A stretch of DNA of 64,000 nucleotides, taken from assembly GCA_910586435.1 (NCBI GenBank), contig CAJUGT010000001.1, positions 21,459-85,458 on the forward strand, given 5' to 3'. The notes below the pieces were generated by a model that was given only the letters and a program-made list of their open reading frames with translations, had not been told where the DNA came from and made no database searches. Positions 1 through 8,793 of this stretch are shown here, piece by piece (positions within the stretch are counted from its first letter, which is position 1; each line of letters starts with the position of its first letter). Source of the DNA: an uncultured Acetatifactor sp. Lineage in GTDB: Bacteria; Bacillota; Clostridia; Lachnospirales; Lachnospiraceae. The position numbers and the translations under genes were made by a program.

Positions 1-2138
1 AGATATTTATACTTATCCGATGTATAAGACGCCAATCCGGAATTTCCCTGTAAAGAAGGGAAATCCACCAATTCGCTCAAATGGGTATCCTTATTGTACT
101 GTATTGTCAAGTTCTGAGGCCATCCACTGTAATAAGTGATATACTGTGCTGCCTGACTTCCAGAAGTATAGGTGTTTGACTCATTCATGGCATATGCGTA
201 TGGCCCGAATGAAGAAGATACCGGTCCCGTAATGTGCAGTTCCGCATTGGGTGATGCCGCAGTGTTGCCCGCCTGTGTCTTAAAGGCATCGCTTCCCACC
301 TTCACATCCATCCCGCTGTCAAAGGAATCAAAAATCACATCGGACAGATTATAGCTGCCCTGGAACGCTCTCTCACCAATGTCATTCACTGTGTTGGGAA
401 TGACAACCATTTCCATATCCATCTTGTTGGCAAATACTTCCGGTTCAAAAGAACTCACCACATGGGGGCCGATCTTTCTGGGCACTACTACTGTCCTTGC
501 CCCTCCTGTCGTGGAATAACTATGCAGCTTATTTTCCGTAGTCACAACGAAAGTATTTGTGCTTGTGGAGCTTTTGGGCTCCGGCAAAGTAATCTCGAAC
601 AATCCCTGTTTAATGAAGTTACCGCTGGCATCCTTTCCCAGGTAGCTGAATGCGATACATTCCCTCTTGGCCGTCTCATGAATGGTGGAATTGTCCAGTC
701 CTTCAAAATAAAACTCCTCCCCAACCATATTCTTAAATGCGGTGTAATCATTTCCCTTAGCGGTGAAATTCATGGTTGTATTCCTGGTTGCCAGATATTC
801 CAGTGAATTACACCCGCTGAAAATGGCCACATCCACATCCTTGGTATACCCATCCGGAAACGTCACGGACTGCAAAATTTCACAGTCTTTAAAGACATCA
901 TTTCCCACTTCCTGCAACAGATTACTGTTTGTTCCGCTTACATCTGTTCCATGACTGCAAAGATCCACCTCACGTAATTTCATACAACCCTGAAAAACAG
1001 AGTCGCCTATTTTTCTCACACTCCAGGGCATTTTAAAACTTGCCAGCTGTGTACAGCCCATAAAGGCCTTCTTGCCAATTCCCGTCAGAGGACAGTTTAA
1101 ACTCAGGGAAATATTTTGTAACTGAATACAATCCTTAAACGCGCCTTCCGCAATACAGTTGAGACCGTTTTCCAGTGAAATGCTTGTGACACCGGCGCCG
1201 CTGAAAGCATACTTTCCAATGCCCTTGAACTCAGGTCCTACCGACAGCGTTACAATATTGGCCTGGCCGCTGAATACGCCCTCTTCTTCCCTGGTAACAT
1301 CATGAATCTTGCCTTCCGCATCCACATACTGATCCCCAATATATGTGACCACAGCATTTTCAATTCTCTGATAATCCTGACTGGCAGCAACACGTATGAA
1401 ACCGTCATTGGCACTGGGGACAATGGTGGTATCGCTTGGCTTTCCAGGGTCCACATTTGAATCATAGTACAATTCTTCTCTGTCCAGTTTCTCCCATGGG
1501 GCGTCCCCTGAATCCGCCATGGAACAGGGCCGATATGGTCCCACTTCAAACTCCACAGTGATATACTTTGTGCCGTCCTGTTCGGTTCCTTCACCTATTT
1601 TCTCATAATAGTCAGGCTTTTGCCCCAGGGTCAGCTTCTGAAAATCCGCCTCTGAGTACTTTTGCGTAGCTCTCTCCCTGTAAAAAAGGAAATTGCCTAT
1701 CTGCCCTACCGCCACATAACCTTCAAAAGTACCCTGGGTAGGGTTATACTGCTTATAGGCATCCACCGTATTAGGAATGGTAAACGTCTCCCCGGCCACA
1801 TATCCCGGCTGATATCCCACAATAACCGCCACACGCCTTGTTCCGTCCAGGACATATGCAAACTGAAGCACCTTATCCTTTGAAGTATAAATGGGCGCAT
1901 CATCAGGAATCCTTGGAATGGTACTCTCAACCTCCACATTGACTGTGGTTCCCGCCTCCAAAGCCCTGCCTGAGCCGCCGGTTCCATCGTCCTCACCGGC
2001 TGCCTGCAAATTATCCACAGGAATCGCAGCCACCACAAGCGCGGTTGCCATGAACAAAGCCCCCAATGTCTTGCGGACAGACCTTTTCAGCCGCCTCTTT
2101 TTCTTGCTATTCTTCGCTTCTTTCACAGTACCAGCCAT
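1..2138 (-). CDS. BspA-type leucine-rich-repeat surface protein (3' end outside window)
   Basis: The frame is open from an ATG at 2138 to the left edge, so about 712 N-terminal residues are visible and the C-terminus is missing. The start follows an AGGAG box and opens with a Lys/Arg-rich stretch and a hydrophobic core (LGALFMATALVVAAIP), a signal peptide. After about 250 residues come repeated motifs such as IGKYAFSGAGVTSISL, IGKKAFMGCTQLASF, IGDSVFQGCMKL and IGERAFQGSYNL, the pattern of the LRR_5/BspA family, which is typically extracellular and adhesive. It begins four bases after the sortase stop, so the two are co-transcribed and this protein is the obvious candidate substrate. Its sorting signal would lie beyond the edge and cannot be seen. 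Confidence 0.85.
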   Translation of the reverse strand, partial: MAGTVKEAKNSKKKRRLKRSVRKTLGALFMATALVVAAIPVDNLQAAGEDDGTGGSGRALEAGTTVNVEVESTIPRIPDDAPIYTSKDKVLQFAYVLDGTRRVAVIVGYQPGYVAGETFTIPNTVDAYKQYNPTQGTFEGYVAVGQIGNFLFYRERATQKYSEADFQKLTLGQKPDYYEKIGEGTEQDGTKYITVEFEVGPYRPCSMADSGDAPWEKLDREELYYDSNVDPGKPSDTTIVPSANDGFIRVAASQDYQRIENAVVTYIGDQYVDAEGKIHDVTREEEGVFSGQANIVTLSVGPEFKGIGKYAFSGAGVTSISLENGLNCIAEGAFKDCIQLQNISLSLNCPLTGIGKKAFMGCTQLASFKMPWSVRKIGDSVFQGCMKLREVDLCSHGTDVSGTNSNLLQEVGNDVFKDCEILQSVTFPDGYTKDVDVAIFSGCNSLEYLATRNTTMNFTAKGNDYTAFKNMVGEEFYFEGLDNSTIHETAKRECIAFSYLGKDASGNFIKQGLFEITLPEPKSSTSTNTFVVTTENKLHSYSTTGGARTVVVPRKIGPHVVSSFEPEVFANKMDMEMVVIPNTVNDIGERAFQGSYNLSDVIFDSFDSGMDVKVGSDAFKTQAGNTAASPNAELHITGPVSSSFGPYAYAMNESNTYTSGSQAAQYITYYSGWPQNLTIQYNKDTHLSELVDFPSLQGNSGLASYTSDKYKY

Positions 2139-2142
2139 TTTC

Positions 2143-3408
2143 TTACTCCTTTGCGATCTTTTTAGCCACTACAACAAAACGCCCGTTTGTCTCCTGATAA
2201 TCACAGGTGGAAAGGGTCAGAAGCTGATCTCCATACTCAGCCGTCACTCCCGTATCATAAAGGGACATGGCAGCCATCTCCTGCATATTGGATTCAAACT
2301 CCTGCTCGCTGTTCGCGTCTATAAACTGATAATATTTGAAAACAATCTCTGTCTCCTTGTACACCCTGGAACGGAACACATACATCACCTGGTAAGTTCC
2401 CTTTTCATATATTGTATCAAAACTTATGTATGGATGTTCCTTATAATAGGATTCGTATTGATATGAATCCAGCTTTCCGAACATCTTGCCGTTTTTCATA
2501 TGATGCCCATACAATATGTAATTTGTGCTGGGCTTGATGACATCACAGTCCTTATCCATAAAAATGGCCCCGTTAATGTCATGTTCCTCATTTGCGTTGT
2601 GGTCAAGGTAGTACTCATTATTCTCTGTCTGCATCACAGGATAGTTTATATTTGTATCGTCAATTTTTATCCATCCAATAAGTCTTTTATTGGTTTTTAA
2701 TAATTTTTTATATTCATCCAGCACTTCTTTCACAGCAGGCGTATCATCCAGGGTATAAAGCGGACCTTCCGGAGCTGCCGAAGCAGTAATGACAGCATTG
2801 TCGCCGCCCTTCAATTCATTCATCTCCCGATAAGCGCTTTCTGTTCTGTAATTATAGAAGGAATACACGCCAAAGTATCCAAGGCAGAGGATTGCCACCA
2901 CACTGCTTATCCTTACTATCAGCTTCCTGCGCCTCTCTTGTTGTAACAGTACCTCCTCCACCGCCTCATCCAATACCTTGTTCCCACCGGGCGGCCCAGA
3001 TGCCGAAACTGTCTGCCCCTGTCTCGCATGACCTGTCTGCCCGGATACCTTACCGGGCATTGCCCTTTCCGCCGGCCTGGTGGCTTGTGTGCCGCCGGAT
3101 TTTGTCACTTTTCCTCCTGTGGGTTTGGGAGGATCATCACGTATCACCTTTCTTGCTGTCCTGCCTTTTTTTTCGGAAGCCTTTTGAGTTAATCCCTCCA
3201 CCTCTTCCATAAAATCCTGTCCCAGGAGGGTCAGAAATTTATATTTTCCGCTCTGTAACTGCGCATATAGAGCTTCCAGTTCCTTTTTGTTCTTAAAATC
3301 CGTACCTGCCCGAAGCCTGTCTATGATTTGCTTATCGTGCTTTGCACGGGCAATATCGCTGTCTGTGCGAAACTGCCTGCCTTCCACCGTATAAACCTTC
3401 TGTTCCAT
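2143..3408 (-). CDS. Class B sortase with long cytoplasmic N-terminal extension
   Basis: Membrane transpeptidase of 421 aa. Sortases cleave a sorting motif and attach surface proteins to the cell wall. Residues 1-162 are charged and presumably cytoplasmic, with a Pro/Gly/Thr-rich linker at about 92-145. A single membrane segment lies at about 164-185, and the catalytic domain runs from about 240 (LIGWIKIDDTNINYPVMQ). Catalytic residues visible are His in YGHH (about 300-303), Cys402 in TLSTCDY and Arg410 in NGRFVVVAK, the class B arrangement. Typical SrtB proteins have about 230-260 residues, so the 160-residue N-terminal extension is unusual. The ATG follows GAAGGAAGG. It is the first gene of an operon with the LRR protein. 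Confidence 0.92.
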   Translation of the reverse strand: MEQKVYTVEGRQFRTDSDIARAKHDKQIIDRLRAGTDFKNKKELEALYAQLQSGKYKFLTLLGQDFMEEVEGLTQKASEKKGRTARKVIRDDPPKPTGGKVTKSGGTQATRPAERAMPGKVSGQTGHARQGQTVSASGPPGGNKVLDEAVEEVLLQQERRRKLIVRISSVVAILCLGYFGVYSFYNYRTESAYREMNELKGGDNAVITASAAPEGPLYTLDDTPAVKEVLDEYKKLLKTNKRLIGWIKIDDTNINYPVMQTENNEYYLDHNANEEHDINGAIFMDKDCDVIKPSTNYILYGHHMKNGKMFGKLDSYQYESYYKEHPYISFDTIYEKGTYQVMYVFRSRVYKETEIVFKYYQFIDANSEQEFESNMQEMAAMSLYDTGVTAEYGDQLLTLSTCDYQETNGRFVVVAKKIAKE

Positions 3409-3444
3409 AATCCTTCCTTCATATATTATCTACTCTCACATACT

Positions 3445-3472
3445 ATTTTACTATATATTGAAATTATTGCAA
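3445..3472 (-). promoter_or_regulatory. Promoter of the sortase-LRR operon
   Basis: On the minus strand there is a -35 TTGCAA (3467-3472), a 16-base spacer and a -10 TAAAAT (3445-3450), about 37 bases before the sortase start. The TTGCAA is its own reverse complement, so it could also serve the plus strand, where a TATAAC lies 19 bases further on (3492-3497). That second use is weaker because of the long spacer. Confidence 0.55.
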
Positions 3473-3655
3473 GCCCTTTTCCAAGATGTGGTATAACTAT
3501 TGCTGTTCCCCATTCTCTTATGGTAACATGCCTGCTTCAAAATAGCAAGTCCTCCCCAAAGGAACTCTTTTATAAATTTCCGCATCAAACCCTGGAAACA
3601 TTGACATGCCCCAATGCATACAATAAAGCATAAATATCCTTTGGAGGAAAAAAAC

Positions 3656-4027
3656 ATGAGTGATTTAACTGCTACAAATTGTGGCTGCTCTAACGATTCC
3701 TGTGGCTGCGGATGCAGCCAGAACAATGGCTGTGGATGCAGCCAGAACAACGGCGGCGGATGCAACAGCTGGATTTGGATTATCCTGTTGCTGTTCATGT
3801 GCGGCGGCAACAACAGCTGTGGATGTGGCAACAGCTGCGGATGTAACAGTGGCTGCGGCGGAAGTTTCTTTGGCGGAAATAACGGCTGCGAATGGCTCAT
3901 CTGGATCCTGCTGCTTTCCTGCTTCTGCGGCAACGGCTCCGGCTTCAGCTTCGGCAATAGCTGCGGATGCGGTAACAACTGCGGATGCGGCAATAACTGC
4001 GGCAACAATTGTGGCTGTGGCTGCTAA
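3656..4027 (+). CDS. Small Cys/Gly-rich protein (chorion-class high-cysteine type)
   Basis: Protein of 123 aa. The ATG at 3656 was chosen over an upstream in-frame ATG (3614) because a GGAGG box at 3643-3647 precedes it. Composition is extreme: repeated CGCG, NNCGCG and NSCGCG units, interrupted by two hydrophobic stretches, SWIWIILLLFMCGG (about 38-51) and EWLIWILLLSCFCG (about 79-92). Proteins of this look are annotated in Clostridia as chorion-class high-cysteine HCB proteins; no biochemical role is established. The hydrophobic segments plus dense cysteines suggest a membrane-associated or disulfide/metal-crosslinked layer, possibly of the spore. That is inference. A strong terminator follows directly, so it is a single-gene transcript. 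Confidence 0.8.
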   Translation: MSDLTATNCGCSNDSCGCGCSQNNGCGCSQNNGGGCNSWIWIILLLFMCGGNNSCGCGNSCGCNSGCGGSFFGGNNGCEWLIWILLLSCFCGNGSGFSFGNSCGCGNNCGCGNNCGNNCGCGC

Positions 4028-4040
4028 GTTCTAGCGCCAC

Positions 4041-4083
4041 AACAGGCTCCCTGGGAAACATTTCCTTCCGGGAGCCTGTTTCC
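4041..4083 (+). terminator. Rho-independent terminator after the Cys-rich gene
   Basis: Inverted repeat AACAGGCTCCC ... GGGAGCCTGTT around a short loop, followed by a short T-rich run, 14 bases after the stop codon. Confidence 0.75.
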
Positions 4084-4166
4084 CGTAAGATATAATCATT
4101 CATAAGCGTCGCCACACCTACATAGAATAAAAGTAATCATTCTTGTCCCGAAAGGAGCGCGTCGCT

Positions 4167-4730
4167 ATGGAGGACCAGGGTACCAAATCAATTGCCACAT
4201 TTGATTCTCTTTTTACAACAAACCGTATCCGTATATTAAAAATACTTCTGCCCAGGCTTGCCCCGGAACAGCAATATGGTTTTGCAGTTTACATAAAGCT
4301 GCTGGAATTACAATATACCCTTTCCCTCCTGCGCAGGCACACGGAGAAACCATTATTTGAGAACACAAAGCAATTGTCCGCCAATTTTTTCCAGGGCGAT
4401 AACAATGATACAATAAGCCTTTTGGATGAGCTTCTTCCCTTCAGCAGCCCAGAGGGACGGGCCAAGATTGAGAATATGAAAAACATGCTGATAAATATGA
4501 AAAAGATGCAGGAAATGATGGAAATGATACAAATGATACAGGAACTCTTCCCTGAGGGGATGGGGAGTGATAATCCCATGGACTTTTTTACAGGAATGGG
4601 AGGAATGGGAGGCATGCCAGACATGTCCGGCACACAGGGTATGGATATCGCTTCGCTTTTTCAAATGTTCGGCGGCGGCTCCCCGGGTCCTGTACCTCCC
4701 CAAACTTCCGATGACACCACGCAACAATAA
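4167..4730 (+). CDS. Unknown protein with Met-rich helix and Gly/Met-rich tail
   Basis: Protein of 187 aa. The ATG at 4167 was chosen because an AAAGGAG box at 4151-4157 precedes it; a TTG at 4143 is also in frame. Residues 1-70 look helical (TNRIRILKILLPRLAPEQQ, then LLELQYTLSLLRRH). A Met-dense amphipathic helix follows at about 110-135 (KNMLINMKKMQEMMEMIQM), then a low-complexity Gly/Met/Pro tail (GMGGMGGMPDMSG). No signal peptide or membrane segment is seen. The Met-bristle helix resembles hydrophobic-peptide-binding surfaces such as the SRP M domain in composition only. It lies 16 bases upstream of the next gene and is probably co-transcribed with it. I do not recognise a family. Confidence 0.75.
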   Translation: MEDQGTKSIATFDSLFTTNRIRILKILLPRLAPEQQYGFAVYIKLLELQYTLSLLRRHTEKPLFENTKQLSANFFQGDNNDTISLLDELLPFSSPEGRAKIENMKNMLINMKKMQEMMEMIQMIQELFPEGMGSDNPMDFFTGMGGMGGMPDMSGTQGMDIASLFQMFGGGSPGPVPPQTSDDTTQQ

Positions 4731-4746
4731 TTAAAAAGGAGCATAT

Positions 4747-5055
4747 ATGGAAAATGAATCCAGACCTGCCTGGATGGCAGATCCTCTAGTAAGTGAAATA
4801 CCCAGACAAAAGCTTGATTTTCTGGGAAGGCTATTCGCTGACGGCCATGGCAAGAGCCAAAAAGAAATGATGGCCTACCTGATGCCCATGATGAAAAAGG
4901 CCAAACAGGAAAATCTGACGTTCACTCCCCAGGAGATGAGTGCCGCCATTGCGGCCATCAAAAAGCACAGCAGTGAGGAAGAGTTAAAACAAATTGATCA
5001 GATATTGAAAAAAAGCGGACACAACGCCCCCTCTCCTCAACCGCCTGAAGCTTAA
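4747..5055 (+). CDS. Unknown small helical protein
   Basis: Protein of 102 aa, ATG preceded by AAAAAGGAG. The sequence is predicted mostly helical, with KLDFLGRLFADG, EMMAYLMPMMKKAKQEN and SAAIAAIKKHSSEEELKQI, and ends in a Pro-rich tail. No signal peptide, membrane helix or metal site is visible. It follows the Met-rich protein by 16 bases, so the two probably act together. Neither is recognised, and no function is proposed. Confidence 0.7.
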   Translation: MENESRPAWMADPLVSEIPRQKLDFLGRLFADGHGKSQKEMMAYLMPMMKKAKQENLTFTPQEMSAAIAAIKKHSSEEELKQIDQILKKSGHNAPSPQPPEA

Positions 5056-5083
5056 CCATTATACGGGCATTTATCAATCAAAG

Positions 5084-5201
5084 ACCCCGCTGCAAGCAAC
5101 GGGGTATCAAGCTTGTAACGCCCCAAGGGGCGGGGTATTTGACCCTCGCGGCATTCGCCAACTGTCCGTGCAAGCACGGCCGCTTGGCTCATTGCCCGCG
5201 G
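5084..5201. repeat. Run of short GC-rich hairpins
   Basis: Several perfect short palindromes follow each other between converging genes: ACCCCG/CGGGGT (5084-5105), CGCCCC/GGGGCG (5119-5132), CCGTGC/GCACGG (about 5166-5179) and CCCGCGGG (about 5194-5201). There is no open frame or T-tract here. It looks like a structured intergenic repeat, separate from the terminator downstream. Confidence 0.45.
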
Positions 5202-5220
5202 GAATAAAATAATGAAGGTT

Positions 5221-5256
5221 AAAAACGCAAACCGCCAAAGCGATTTGCGTTTTTTA
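5221..5256. terminator. Bidirectional terminator between the 4747 gene and EF-G
   Basis: AAAAACGCAAA ... TTTGCGTTTTTT stem with T-runs on both strands, placed between converging genes. It can end both transcripts. Confidence 0.8.
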
Positions 5257-5272
5257 TGACATTTTTCAAAAA

Positions 5273-7366
5273 TTATTCGTCTCCCGAATTCTCAGCCACC
5301 TTGGAAGCCCTGGCAGCAACTTCCTTCTCCTGTACATCGGATGGCGCCTGCTCATAGCGGACAAATTCATAGGAATATTCTCCACGTCCTCCTGTCATGG
5401 AACGAAGTTCTGTACAATATCCATACAGACTGCTTTGAGGAATCTCTGCTTCAATGACCTGTTTGCCGCCCTGCAAAGGATTCATTCCCAATACACGGCC
5501 CCTCCTCTTGTTCAGATCTCCCATCACATCTCCCGTATAAGCATCAGGAACCGTCACCTTCAGGGACGCAATCGGCTCCAGCAATACAGGATGCGCCTCC
5601 ATAAATCCCTTTTTAAATGCCTGAATGGTAGCCATTTTAAATGCCTGCTCGGAAGAATCCACCGGATGATAAGATCCGTCATATAGTACTGCCTTCACAC
5701 CCACTACCGGATACGCTGCCAAAGGTCCCTTGAGCACGGATTCCTGTAATCCTTTTTCCACTGCAGGGAAGTAATTTTTGGGAACTGCGCCTCCCACCAC
5801 TTCCTGCTCGAATACAAAGGGCTTCTCCAAATCCTCTGACGGGCCGAAACGCATCTTCACATGTCCGTACTGTCCATGTCCGCCGGACTGCTTTTTATAC
5901 TTATGCTCCACATCCGATTGCTTCTTGACAGTCTCTCTGTAGGCTACCTTGGGCCGATCCAGTTCAACTTCCACTTTATACTCATTCAAAAGACGGCTTA
6001 CCACCACTTCCAGATGCTGATCTCCCATACCATAGAGCAATGTCTGCCTGTTTTCAGCGTCATTTACCACTTTCAGCGTCAAATCTTCGTGGGTCATTTT
6101 CTGTAATGCCTGAGAAATCTTATCCACATCCCCTTTGTTTTTGGGTTTATAGCGCATGGATGTATAAGGAGTGGATATTTCAAACTTACCGAATTTTAAC
6201 GGTGTAACCTTTGTAGCCAGACTGTTGCCCGTCCTGGCAGCGGTCAGTTTTGCCAGCGCGCCTATATCCCCTGCGTGAAGCTCCGGAACTTCCAGTGGCT
6301 TATTCCCCTGCATTACATATAGTTTGCCTATTTTCTCTTCTATGTCCCGATCAACATTATAGATCATGTCATCGGTCTTCAATACGCCGGAATTCACCTT
6401 AATCAGCGAATACTTACCAATAAACGGATCTACAATTGTCTTCCAGATATAGGCGGATTTGGCCTTGGAGAAATCATAATCCGCATTATAGATTTCGTTG
6501 GTCTTCATATTGATACCCGCAACCTTTCGGTTCTCCGGGCTCGGCATATATTTTACAATATCATCCAATAAGGTATACACGCCCTGACAAAGTGTATTGG
6601 AACCCATGGTCATGGGGAAAATACTGCACTCGCAGACATTTGTCCGCAGCGCCGCCCTGATTTCAGCCTCTGAAAAAGTTTCCCCGCCGAAATAGCGCTC
6701 CATCATTTCCTCGCTGGTCTCCGCAACAGCCTCCATCAATGTGTCACGGCACAGTTCCAGATTTGCCCTGTTATATTCGGGTATCTCGCATTCCACAACT
6801 TCCTTTCCCTGCCAGCGATATCCTGTCTCTGAAACCACATTCACATAACCGACAAATTTCTCTTCCTCACGAATGGGCAGGTTAAACGGCGCCATTTTCT
6901 TTCCGTACAGATTGGTCATATCTTCCACCACCTGCCGGAACGAAGCGTTATCCACATCCATATTTGACACATATACAAACCTGGGCAGCTTATATTTCTC
7001 GCAAAGTTCCCACGCCTTCTGTGTCCCCACTTCAATACCGGATTTACCATTTACCACGATAATGGCAGCACCGGCTGCGCTGACAGCCTCCTCTGTCTCA
7101 CCCACAAAGTCAAAATATCCAGGCGCATCTATTATATTAATCTTTACTCCTTCCCATTCAAGCGGAATAATGGAGGTATTAATGGAAAAGTGACGCTTTT
7201 GTTCTTCTTTGCTGTAATCGCTCAGGGTATTGCCATCGGGCACCCTACCCATTCTGGATGTAATACCGGACAGATACGCAAAAGCTTCGGCCAGGCTGGT
7301 TTTGCCGCTTCCGCCATGCCCCAGCAATACCACGTTACGTATCTTGTCAGTTGTGTAAACTTTCAT
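5273..7366 (-). CDS. Elongation factor G paralogue (EF-G-like translational GTPase)
   Basis: GTPase of 697 aa, the usual EF-G length. The ATG at 7366 (MKVYTTDKIRN) follows GGAGG at the correct spacing; an upstream in-frame ATG lacks this. Visible motifs are P-loop GHGGSGKT near the N-terminus and DAPGYFDF (G3). The G4 base-recognition motif, normally NKxD, reads SNMD here (FVYVSNMDVD). EF-G domains III-V follow, including GHGQYGHVKMRF and the C-terminal SLYGYCTELRSMTGGRGEYSYEF. Family EF-Gs drive ribosomal translocation or recycling. The divergent G domain and the lack of ribosomal-protein neighbours point to the second, non-fusA-operon EF-G type. It has its own promoter (7442-7470). Confidence 0.88.
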   Translation of the reverse strand: MKVYTTDKIRNVVLLGHGGSGKTSLAEAFAYLSGITSRMGRVPDGNTLSDYSKEEQKRHFSINTSIIPLEWEGVKINIIDAPGYFDFVGETEEAVSAAGAAIIVVNGKSGIEVGTQKAWELCEKYKLPRFVYVSNMDVDNASFRQVVEDMTNLYGKKMAPFNLPIREEEKFVGYVNVVSETGYRWQGKEVVECEIPEYNRANLELCRDTLMEAVAETSEEMMERYFGGETFSEAEIRAALRTNVCECSIFPMTMGSNTLCQGVYTLLDDIVKYMPSPENRKVAGINMKTNEIYNADYDFSKAKSAYIWKTIVDPFIGKYSLIKVNSGVLKTDDMIYNVDRDIEEKIGKLYVMQGNKPLEVPELHAGDIGALAKLTAARTGNSLATKVTPLKFGKFEISTPYTSMRYKPKNKGDVDKISQALQKMTHEDLTLKVVNDAENRQTLLYGMGDQHLEVVVSRLLNEYKVEVELDRPKVAYRETVKKQSDVEHKYKKQSGGHGQYGHVKMRFGPSEDLEKPFVFEQEVVGGAVPKNYFPAVEKGLQESVLKGPLAAYPVVGVKAVLYDGSYHPVDSSEQAFKMATIQAFKKGFMEAHPVLLEPIASLKVTVPDAYTGDVMGDLNKRRGRVLGMNPLQGGKQVIEAEIPQSSLYGYCTELRSMTGGRGEYSYEFVRYEQAPSDVQEKEVAARASKVAENSGDE

Positions 7367-7441
7367 ATGACTTTCCTCCAATTTTATGTAATTTGGGTAT
7401 TTCGACCTGACAAGGACAACTGTTTCAATTCCCATACGTCT

Positions 7442-7470
7442 ATTTTACTAAAATTCTCCGGTTTAATCAA
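7442..7470 (-). promoter_or_regulatory. Promoter of the EF-G-like gene
   Basis: Minus strand: -35 TTGATT (7465-7470), 17-base spacer, -10 TAAAAT (7442-7447), about 76 bases before the ATG at 7366. Confidence 0.6.
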
Positions 7471-7609
7471 GCTTTTATTGTAATCTTTTATAATTTATCA
7501 AGGTGATTGAGTATGCCCACTTGCTTTTCATGCTTTAAAGTGGTATTGTGTAACAGTGGTCACAGCATTTTGAAGCTAACCGCAAATAAACAATGAAGAG
7601 GTAAAATCA

Positions 7610-8710
7610 ATGGCACACTTAACCTGTGGTTTCATCGGACTTGGCCTGATAGGCGGTTCCATCGCCAAAGCTTTGAAGCAGTCCGACGCTGCTATCAAAA
7701 TCATTGCCTTTGACACCAATAAGGACACTCTCCTGCTTGCCCACAAGGAAGGTGTTGCGGATATCATAACGGAACAGATGGATGAAAACTTTTCTCAATG
7801 TGATTATTTGTTTCTCTGCGCTCCCGTACAGAAGAATAACTCCAATCTGTCCTCCATAAAGGAAATTACAAATCCCCACTGTCTCATCACCGATGTTGGA
7901 AGCGTAAAAACAGCCATCCATGAAGCGATTTGCTCCTTCGGGCTGGAATCCCGTTTCATTGGCGGACATCCCATGGCAGGCAGCGAACGAATGGGATATA
8001 TCAATTCCAAAGCCTCCCTTTTGGAAAACGCCTATTATATACTTACTCCCACCGCTTCTGTCCCCGGGACAAAACTGGAGGAATATCGAAACCTGGTTTT
8101 GGCAATGGGTGCCATTCCCCTTGTGCTGGATTACCGGAAACATGATTATGTGACAGCGGCAATCAGCCATTTGCCCCATGTCATTGCCTCCTCCCTGGTA
8201 AATTTAATCCATGACAGTGATTCTGAAGATGGCATCATGAAAATGGTGGCAGCCGGGGGCTTCAAAGACATTACGAGAATTGCCTCCTCTTCGGCGCAGA
8301 TGTGGCAGCAGATTTGTCTGACCAACGGCAGTAATATCTCTTCTCTGCTCACGGAATATATCAAAACCCTGATGTTTTTCCAAAAGGCAATTGAGGAAGG
8401 GGACGAGACAGTTCTTTACCAACTGTTTGACGGCGCGCGTATTTACAGAGACTCTTTTATCAATGTATCCAGCGGCCCCATCAAAAGCTCCCATCGTATT
8501 TATGTAGATATCGCAGACCATGCAGGCACTCTGGCCAGTGTCACCTCACTGCTTTCAGACCATTTGCTTAATATCAAAAATATAGGCATTACACATAACA
8601 GGGAATCCGAGGATGGCGTACTGAAATTGGAATTTTATGATGAGACCGCAATGACAAAAGCGGCGAATGTCCTGACACAGGCCGGCTACTCTGTAACGGC
8701 CTGTTCCTGA
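7610..8710 (+). CDS. tyrA: Prephenate dehydrogenase with ACT domain
   Basis: Protein of 366 aa in the tyrosine branch of aromatic biosynthesis; it converts prephenate to 4-hydroxyphenylpyruvate using NAD. The N-terminal Rossmann fold begins FIGLGLIGGSIAKAL (about 8-22). HPMAGSE (about 122-128) holds the family's active-site region. The helical dimerisation domain follows, and an ACT domain occupies about 295-366 (RIYVDIADHAGTLASVTSLL), the usual site of tyrosine feedback. The ATG follows GAAGAGG. It is a single-gene unit ended by the strong terminator at 8740-8793. Confidence 0.93.
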   Translation: MAHLTCGFIGLGLIGGSIAKALKQSDAAIKIIAFDTNKDTLLLAHKEGVADIITEQMDENFSQCDYLFLCAPVQKNNSNLSSIKEITNPHCLITDVGSVKTAIHEAICSFGLESRFIGGHPMAGSERMGYINSKASLLENAYYILTPTASVPGTKLEEYRNLVLAMGAIPLVLDYRKHDYVTAAISHLPHVIASSLVNLIHDSDSEDGIMKMVAAGGFKDITRIASSSAQMWQQICLTNGSNISSLLTEYIKTLMFFQKAIEEGDETVLYQLFDGARIYRDSFINVSSGPIKSSHRIYVDIADHAGTLASVTSLLSDHLLNIKNIGITHNRESEDGVLKLEFYDETAMTKAANVLTQAGYSVTACS

Positions 8711-8739
8711 ACGGCAGCATCAGGCTGCTGAGACAGACA

Positions 8740-8793
8740 GCGCAGGAAAAACATTTCACCTTTGCCGTGAAATATTTTTCCTGCGCTTTTTTT
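8740..8793. terminator. Long bidirectional terminator between tyrA and the VanZ gene
   Basis: A stem of about 20 bp: GCGCAGGAAAAACATTTCAC pairs with GTGAAATATTTTTCCTGCGC around a loop of about 7 bases, followed on the plus strand by seven Ts. It overlaps the 3' end of the VanZ-like gene, whose stop is at 8756, so the hairpin also encodes the last residues of that protein. Confidence 0.85.

Noticed and set aside
3614..3655. Upstream start of the Cys-rich protein
   Set aside because: GGAGG sits inside that extension, right before the ATG at 3656.
5119..5132. CGCCCC/GGGGCG hairpin as terminator of the 4747 gene
   Set aside because: No T-tract follows; the real terminator is at 5221-5256.
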